A stretch of DNA of 64,000 bases from Butyrivibrio sp. CB08 (GTDB lineage Bacteria; Bacillota; Clostridia; Lachnospirales; Lachnospiraceae). The notes beneath the pieces were generated by a model. The model had not been told where the DNA came from and did not search any database. It worked only from the letters and a program-made list of their open reading frames with translations. Position numbers and translations under genes: made by a program. The stretch is taken from assembly GCF_003625485.1 (NCBI RefSeq), contig NZ_RAIR01000001.1:310001-374000 (forward strand), read 5' to 3'. Below, piece after piece: positions 59,430 through 64,000 of this stretch. How positions within the stretch are numbered: the first letter of the stretch is position 1; every line of letters begins with the position of its first letter.

Positions 59430-61709
59430 ATGAGCAAGGTAATAACTGGGGATAAGTACAGGATCACTGTGCTGACAGACAGACTCGTAAGGTTCGAGTA
59501 CAGTAAGGAGGGCTGCTTTGAGGACAGGCTCTCAAGAACTGTAGTAAACAGGGACTTTGAGGATGTTGAGACTAAGGTAAGTAATGAGGGAGGATGGCTT
59601 ACCGTTGAGACAGATGAGCTGCTTCTTAAGTATGATGAGAAGCCCTTTTCATCTATCGGACTTTCAATTGAGCTTAAGAATTATGGTACAACATATCACT
59701 ACAGTTTTGAGTACAACAATTCAGGACAGAACCTGTCTGGCACAGTAAGGACGCTGGATACCATAGACGGCTCTATTCCTCTTGGCCCTGGTATCTTTGG
59801 AAAAGAGGGATTCGCAGTACTTTATGATGGCGACAGCCCTGTGTTTGACGAGGAGCTTCAGTGCTTCACAAACAGAGCGGAGAACACCACAGACTTTTAT
59901 TTCTTTGGATATGGCAAGGACTACTACGGAGGACTTAGGGACTTTTATAAGCTTAGCGGCAAGACTCCACTTATTCCAAGATATGCTCTTGGAAACTGGT
60001 GGAGCAGATACTTTAAGTATTCTGAGGAGAGCTACAAGGAAGTAGTTGAGAAGTTCAAAGAGGAGGAGATCCCTCTTTCAGTTGCTGTAATAGATATGGA
60101 CTGGCACCTCACTGAGGTTGATCCCAAGTACGGAACCGGATGGACCGGCTACACCTGGGATAAGAAGCTCTTTCCTGACTACAAGAGATTCCTTAAGATG
60201 CTTAAGGACAACAAGCTTGCTACAACACTTAACCTTCATCCTGCTGATGGAATAAGGGCCTTCGAGGACCAGTACGAGAGGGCTGCAAAGAGGATGGGTA
60301 TAGATCCTGTAACTGAGGAAGCGGTTGAATTTGATTTTGCAGATGAGAAATTCAGGGACACATATTTCGAAGAACTGATGCATCCATTTGAAGATGACGG
60401 CGTGGACTTCTGGTGGATCGACTGGCAGCAGGGCTTTGGCAAAAAGCCAGGAGATGTGGATCCTCTTATTCTTCTTAATCACTATCACTACAAGGACCAG
60501 GAAAAGAGAAATAAGAGACCTATGATCTTTTCAAGGTACGCAGGTCCTGGCAGCCACAGGTACCCAATAGGATTTTCCGGAGATACAGTCTGCTCCTGGA
60601 AGAGCCTTGCATTCCAGCCTTACTTTACAAGCACATCAAGTAACGTTGGATATGGCTGGTGGAGCCATGATATTGGCGGTCACATGATGGGTGACAAGGA
60701 CGATGAGAGGCTTATAAGGTGGATTCAGTTTGGCGTATTCTCACCTATTATGAGACTTCACTCAAGCTGCAGCCCATTCCTTAACAAGGAGCCATGGGTA
60801 ATAGATGAGCCATACCACAGCGCCATGAGGAAGTTCCTGCGCCTTCGTCACAGACTTGTGCCTTACCTCTACACAGAAAATTACAGGGCGTACAAAGAGG
60901 ATAAGCCTCTTGTAAGACCTATGTACTATGACCATGCAAGCGATGAAGAGTCTTACCGCGTTCCAAATGAGTACGGCTTTGGTGAGAGCCTCTATGTGGG
61001 AGCGATTACTGAGCCTTTAGATGATAAGCTCAAGCTCTCAGCTGTTAACATGCTGATCCCTGAAGGAAGATACGTTGACCTTCTTAGCGGAAGAGTATAT
61101 GTAGGCGGCAAAAAGAGAAAGCTCTACAGGGATATTTACAACATGCCAGTTCTTATGGCAGCAGGAACAATACTTCCTATTGCACCGGACAGTGCTGAGA
61201 ATGGAACAGATAATCCGACCTGTCTTGAGCTAGTGGTGGCAGCAGGTGCTGATGGAAGCTACACCCTCTACGAGGATGACGGATGTTCCATGGACTTTGA
61301 AAAGGGAGCTTTTGCAACAACAACATTTGAGTGCAGCTATGACGAGGCTGGCGGTGCTGTAACAGTAAAAGTTAAACCTGCACAGGGAGACCTTTCGCTG
61401 ATCCCAGAGAGGAGAGATTATGTTATTACAATCCTCGGAGCTGGTAAAAAGAAGAGCGTAACTCTTGAGAGCGTGGAAACAGGAAAGGGCGCAGAGATCG
61501 TGATTTCTGACGTTGTCCTTACTGGCAACGACCACGTATCAGAAGTTTTCGATATCCTTGAGAGAGCTTATATCGAGATCGGAACCAAGGACATGATCTA
61601 CGATGCAGTTAATGCTAAGACTCCTTCGGAGTTCACCAAGTGGCTTCGTGGAGCTGACGTCTCAGAAGACCTTAAAGACGCCATTTTGGAAGTGTTTGAA
61701 GATATGTGA
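59430..61709 (+). CDS. GH31 alpha-glucosidase
   Basis: A 759-residue cytosolic glycosidase. After an N-terminal beta-sandwich (about 1-180), the barrel shows PRYALGNWWSRYF, VAVIDMDWHLTEVD, the nucleophile Asp in DFWWIDWQQG and the acid/base Asp in GFSGDTVCSWKSL. GGHMMGDKDDERLIRWIQFG and the Cys/His cluster follow. A C-terminal extension of about 100 residues (TPSEFTKWLRGADVSEDLKD) is not typical. It should release glucose from alpha-glucosides made by the GH13 enzyme. ATG 59430 follows GGAGAAGG; TTG 59409 is rejected. A strong terminator follows. Confidence 0.94.
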   Translation: MSKVITGDKYRITVLTDRLVRFEYSKEGCFEDRLSRTVVNRDFEDVETKVSNEGGWLTVETDELLLKYDEKPFSSIGLSIELKNYGTTYHYSFEYNNSGQNLSGTVRTLDTIDGSIPLGPGIFGKEGFAVLYDGDSPVFDEELQCFTNRAENTTDFYFFGYGKDYYGGLRDFYKLSGKTPLIPRYALGNWWSRYFKYSEESYKEVVEKFKEEEIPLSVAVIDMDWHLTEVDPKYGTGWTGYTWDKKLFPDYKRFLKMLKDNKLATTLNLHPADGIRAFEDQYERAAKRMGIDPVTEEAVEFDFADEKFRDTYFEELMHPFEDDGVDFWWIDWQQGFGKKPGDVDPLILLNHYHYKDQEKRNKRPMIFSRYAGPGSHRYPIGFSGDTVCSWKSLAFQPYFTSTSSNVGYGWWSHDIGGHMMGDKDDERLIRWIQFGVFSPIMRLHSSCSPFLNKEPWVIDEPYHSAMRKFLRLRHRLVPYLYTENYRAYKEDKPLVRPMYYDHASDEESYRVPNEYGFGESLYVGAITEPLDDKLKLSAVNMLIPEGRYVDLLSGRVYVGGKKRKLYRDIYNMPVLMAAGTILPIAPDSAENGTDNPTCLELVVAAGADGSYTLYEDDGCSMDFEKGAFATTTFECSYDEAGGAVTVKVKPAQGDLSLIPERRDYVITILGAGKKKSVTLESVETGKGAEIVISDVVLTGNDHVSEVFDILERAYIEIGTKDMIYDAVNAKTPSEFTKWLRGADVSEDLKDAILEVFEDM

Positions 61710-61718
61710 TAAATTATT

Positions 61719-61755
61719 CGCCCAGGAGCTTAATGTTAAGCTTCTGGGCGCTTTT
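61719..61755 (+). terminator. Terminator closing the maltodextrin operon
   Basis: A 14-bp stem with one G-T pair (CGCCCAGGAGCTTA with TAAGCTTCTGGGCG, 61719-61732 with 61737-61750) is followed by CTTTT. Confidence 0.92.
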
Positions 61756-61756
61756 G

Positions 61757-61765
61757 TGCTATAAT
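61757..61765 (+). promoter_or_regulatory. Extended -10 promoter of the SIMPL gene
   Basis: TGC before TATAAT (61760-61765) forms an extended -10; the start codon is at 61798. Confidence 0.6.
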
Positions 61766-61797
61766 TAATCCATAGTTTTTTTAAAAAGGGGAGTTTT

Positions 61798-62559
61798 ATG
61801 GAGGAAAAAAGTATGGAAAAGAAAACGGGATTTTTAAGCGCGCTTATTATCGGAGTATGCGTACTTCTTAGCTGTATAGCTCTTGCATTTGGACTTTCTC
61901 ATTTCAGGTCTGAGTCAAGCCACGTTATCTCTGCAACAGGAAGTGCAAGTGTGGACTTTGATGCAGACATCATTATCTGGAGAGGCTCTTTTAGCGCTGT
62001 TGACTACAGCTCACAGGCAGCTTATGCCAAGATCAAGTCAGACGCTGACGAGGTTAAGAAGTATCTTCAGAACAACAATATTACTGAGGATGAGATTGTA
62101 TTCAGCGCTGTTGATATCAGAAGGACCTACAGGGATGTATATGATGCCAACGGCAACTACGTTGGTTCAGAAGAGGATGGCTACAAGCTCACCCAGAGCG
62201 TGACAGTATCTTCAAGAAACATCGAGACAGTTGAGAAGATTTCAAGAGATATCTCAAGCCTTCTTGACAGAGGAGTGGAGCTTGAGTCAGATTACCCTGA
62301 GTATTACTACTCAGACCTTGATGCCCTTAAACTTGATCTTATCGACAAGGCATCTCAGAATGCAAAAGAGAGAATAGACATAATTGCCAAGAACTCCGGA
62401 GCAAGGCTTGGCAAGCTCAAGAACTCAAGTCTTGGCGTGTTCCAGATAACAGCTCAGAACTCAGGAACAAGCAGCTATTCTTACGACGGAGCTTTTGACA
62501 CAAGCTCACAGCATAAAACTGCAACAATCACAGTCAAGCTTGAGTACGACCTTAAATAA
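61798..62559 (+). CDS. SIMPL-domain (DUF541) exported protein
   Basis: A 253-residue protein with an uncleaved or signal-anchor helix (about residues 12-33, LSALIIGVCVLLSCIALAFG) and an external SIMPL domain: ISATGSASVDFDADIIIWRG reads in parts ISATGSASVDFD and ADIIIWRGSF; KYLQNNNITEDEIVFSAVDI and YKLTQSVTVSSRN follow. SIMPL proteins are widespread and of uncertain function; some bind oligomers or respond to oxidative stress. A Cys near the helix (LLSCIAL) could be a lipobox but the context is weak. Monocistronic between two terminators. Confidence 0.88.
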   Translation: MEEKSMEKKTGFLSALIIGVCVLLSCIALAFGLSHFRSESSHVISATGSASVDFDADIIIWRGSFSAVDYSSQAAYAKIKSDADEVKKYLQNNNITEDEIVFSAVDIRRTYRDVYDANGNYVGSEEDGYKLTQSVTVSSRNIETVEKISRDISSLLDRGVELESDYPEYYYSDLDALKLDLIDKASQNAKERIDIIAKNSGARLGKLKNSSLGVFQITAQNSGTSSYSYDGAFDTSSQHKTATITVKLEYDLK

Positions 62560-62565
62560 GAGATA

Positions 62566-62617
62566 AAGACCTGCAGGGAAGAGGCTATTTACGGCCATTC
62601 TTCCTGTGGGTCTTTTT
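62566..62617 (+). terminator. Terminator after the SIMPL gene
   Basis: An imperfect long stem (AAAGACC-TG-CAGGGAAGA with TCTTCCTG-T-GGGTCTTT) is followed by TTT. Confidence 0.8.
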
Positions 62618-62653
62618 GCGTTTTGGTAAATATATAAAATGCCACTGCTAAAA

Positions 62654-62688
62654 TTGACACATTCGAGGATAAAATTGCACTATATAAC
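62654..62688 (+). promoter_or_regulatory. Likely promoter of the second sugar-binding protein gene
   Basis: TTGACA (62654-62659) and TATATAAC (62681-62688) are present, but the spacing (21 bp or more) is too long for a standard pair, so only one of the two boxes may be used. Confidence 0.35.
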
Positions 62689-62766
62689 ACTTTAGGGCGT
62701 AAGCAATAATATAACCATCAAAGACATATGTCACAAAAACGGAAAACGGAAAAAGGAGATTGAGTT

Positions 62767-64000
62767 ATGAAAAAAGGTGCATTATTGCTTTTAGCTATGG
62801 CTATGTGCCCGGTTATGCTTGCCGGCTGCGGTTCACAGGCTCCAGTTGAAAAGACAAAAGTAACTTTCCAGACCTGGAATCCTGCAGATTCAGGACCAGA
62901 CAGCCCAATTTACAAGATTATTGATGAGTTCGAAAAAGAAAATCCAGATATCGATGTTGAGTATCAGTACGTTGGTTCAAGCTCACATCAGGATCAGCTT
63001 CGTGTAAAGCTGATGGGAGGAGAGGGTCCTGACGTATTCGGAATCAGTGCAGGAGCATCATTCGAAGCATTCCGCGATTTCGAAGAAGATCTTACTCCTT
63101 TCTGTAAGCAGACATGGGGAGACAACTATCAGGACAAGTTCCTTGCATCATGTCTCGCCAATGTAAATGATGGCAACGGAAATACATACGGTCTTCCTCT
63201 TGGACAGACCTACGCCGGATACCTTTGGGCAGACGTAAACATGATGAAGGAAAACGGCTGTGAGATCCCAACTAACTACAGCGAGATGTTAGAGACATGT
63301 AAGACACTTCGCGCAAACGGACAGTTCCCACTTGCTATTGGAGCTATGGATTCATGGCTTAACCTTGACATGTGGATGACAATTGCAGCTGATGTTGACA
63401 GAGACGCTCTTTACAATGCGATCGATGGTAAGCAGTCCTTCGAGTCAGAGCCAATCATAGAGTCACTTAAGATCTGGCAGGACAGCTTTAGCAACGGAGT
63501 ATTCCAGGATAGTGCCATCAGCATGACTCTTTACAACGAAGTTAATGATATGTTCCAGCGTGAAGGAAGCATCCCAATGTTTGCTAATGGTTCATGGGCT
63601 ATGAACATGTACACATTAAGCGACGAGGAGACAAAGGCTAACTTCAACGGAGAAGGCAAGGATCACGATATCTTCCTTATTGACTGGAACGACGACGGAA
63701 AGGTAGCACCAGTTACCGCATCTACAGACGTTATCCTCTGCATGAATCCTGAGTCAAAGGTTAAGGACGCAGCTTTCAAGTGGATGAGCTATCTTGTAAC
63801 TGCAGGTCAGGATGTTCTTGTTAATCAGTACCTTGAGTACATGCCAACCTTAAGCGATATGGAGCTTCATGTAGAAGGTCTTAGCGAGGATGGACAGAAG
63901 AACCTTGAGTACATTGTAGAAAATGGTAAGACAAACGTTGCTGGCGTAAGAGGTATCCAGTACGCTGAGCTTTCAACAGCGGTATGTGATCAGCTTGAGG
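62767..64000 (+). CDS. Sugar ABC transporter substrate-binding lipoprotein (3' end beyond window)
   Basis: The frame is open from ATG 62767 to the last base, giving 411 codons without a stop. The signal peptide (MKKGALLLLAMAMCPVMLAGC) ends in the lipobox LAGCGS. The family 1 solute-binding features are VTFQTWNPADSGPDSPIYKI, RVKLMGGEGPDVFGISAG and PMFANGSWAMNMY. It differs clearly from the protein at 53582 and likely binds another oligosaccharide or sugar. AAAAAGGAG at 62751-62759 supports the start. Its permeases presumably follow outside the window. Confidence 0.92.
   Translation, partial: MKKGALLLLAMAMCPVMLAGCGSQAPVEKTKVTFQTWNPADSGPDSPIYKIIDEFEKENPDIDVEYQYVGSSSHQDQLRVKLMGGEGPDVFGISAGASFEAFRDFEEDLTPFCKQTWGDNYQDKFLASCLANVNDGNGNTYGLPLGQTYAGYLWADVNMMKENGCEIPTNYSEMLETCKTLRANGQFPLAIGAMDSWLNLDMWMTIAADVDRDALYNAIDGKQSFESEPIIESLKIWQDSFSNGVFQDSAISMTLYNEVNDMFQREGSIPMFANGSWAMNMYTLSDEETKANFNGEGKDHDIFLIDWNDDGKVAPVTASTDVILCMNPESKVKDAAFKWMSYLVTAGQDVLVNQYLEYMPTLSDMELHVEGLSEDGQKNLEYIVENGKTNVAGVRGIQYAELSTAVCDQLE

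Noticed and set aside
1..64000. CRISPR arrays, tRNA or rRNA genes, intact insertion sequences
   Set aside because: No regularly spaced short repeats, tRNA cloverleaf, rRNA or transposase sequence was recognised on reading.

Overview
The window looks like a chromosomal segment of a Gram-positive, strictly anaerobic gut or rumen bacterium of the Lachnospiraceae, most likely close to Butyrivibrio or Pseudobutyrivibrio. This rests on the gene order (rimP-nusA-ylxR-ylxQ-infB-rbfA-nrnA-truB-ribF, then rpsO and pnp; Asp23-nusB-ispA-dxs-tlyA-nadK-argR-recN), moderate GC, carbohydrate uptake genes and protein style. The genus is inferred by recognition, not by a search. Almost every gene lies on the + strand; the only convincing - strand gene is a small LysM membrane protein at 3948-4322.

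Layout. 1-1400: C-terminal part of a surface protein and its terminator. 1476-3938: an EAL-first c-di-GMP phosphodiesterase. 4429-12652: translation/transcription-factor operon. 12658-18554: rpsO, pnp, prfC and a transglutaminase-like lipoprotein. 18576-31061: Asp23, nusB, isoprenoid genes (ispA, dxs), tlyA, nadK, argR, recN, a DUF1836 regulator, pcrA, a small membrane protein and rlmD. 31005-37172: an accessory island between two 135-bp direct repeats (133/135 identical), the first of which forms the 3' end of rlmD. The island holds a YdcF-family protein, an ECF sigma factor with a putative anti-sigma partner, a membrane-linked XRE regulator, a GNAT acetyltransferase, a methyltransferase and a flavin-reductase-like protein. 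37350-39221: MarR/flavodoxin/FMN-binding operon and a small unknown gene. 39322-41265: nadE.

41330-51326 is the most unusual region. It is an apparent eleven-gene operon: a polar amino acid ABC transporter, a cytidylate-kinase-like protein, a FUSC-type membrane protein fused to a degenerate HAD domain, a circularly permuted ATP-grasp protein, an alpha-E protein, a transglutaminase-like protein, and two tandem M14/aspartoacylase-type proteins, the second lacking zinc-site residues. The ATP-grasp/alpha-E/transglutaminase trio is a known predicted amide-ligase and peptide-processing set; its coupling to amino acid uptake and to an active/inactive deacylase pair suggests a pathway that makes, exports or recycles a small amide or peptide.

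51375-52253 is a radical SAM protein of the SPL-like type. 52254-61709 is a maltodextrin locus: LacI regulator, binding protein, two permeases, a GH13 and a GH31 enzyme. Matching 15-bp sites sit at the predicted start points of both of its promoters. The window closes with a SIMPL-domain protein and the 5' part of a second sugar-binding lipoprotein gene that runs off the end.

No tRNA, rRNA, CRISPR array, integrase or intact transposase was seen.
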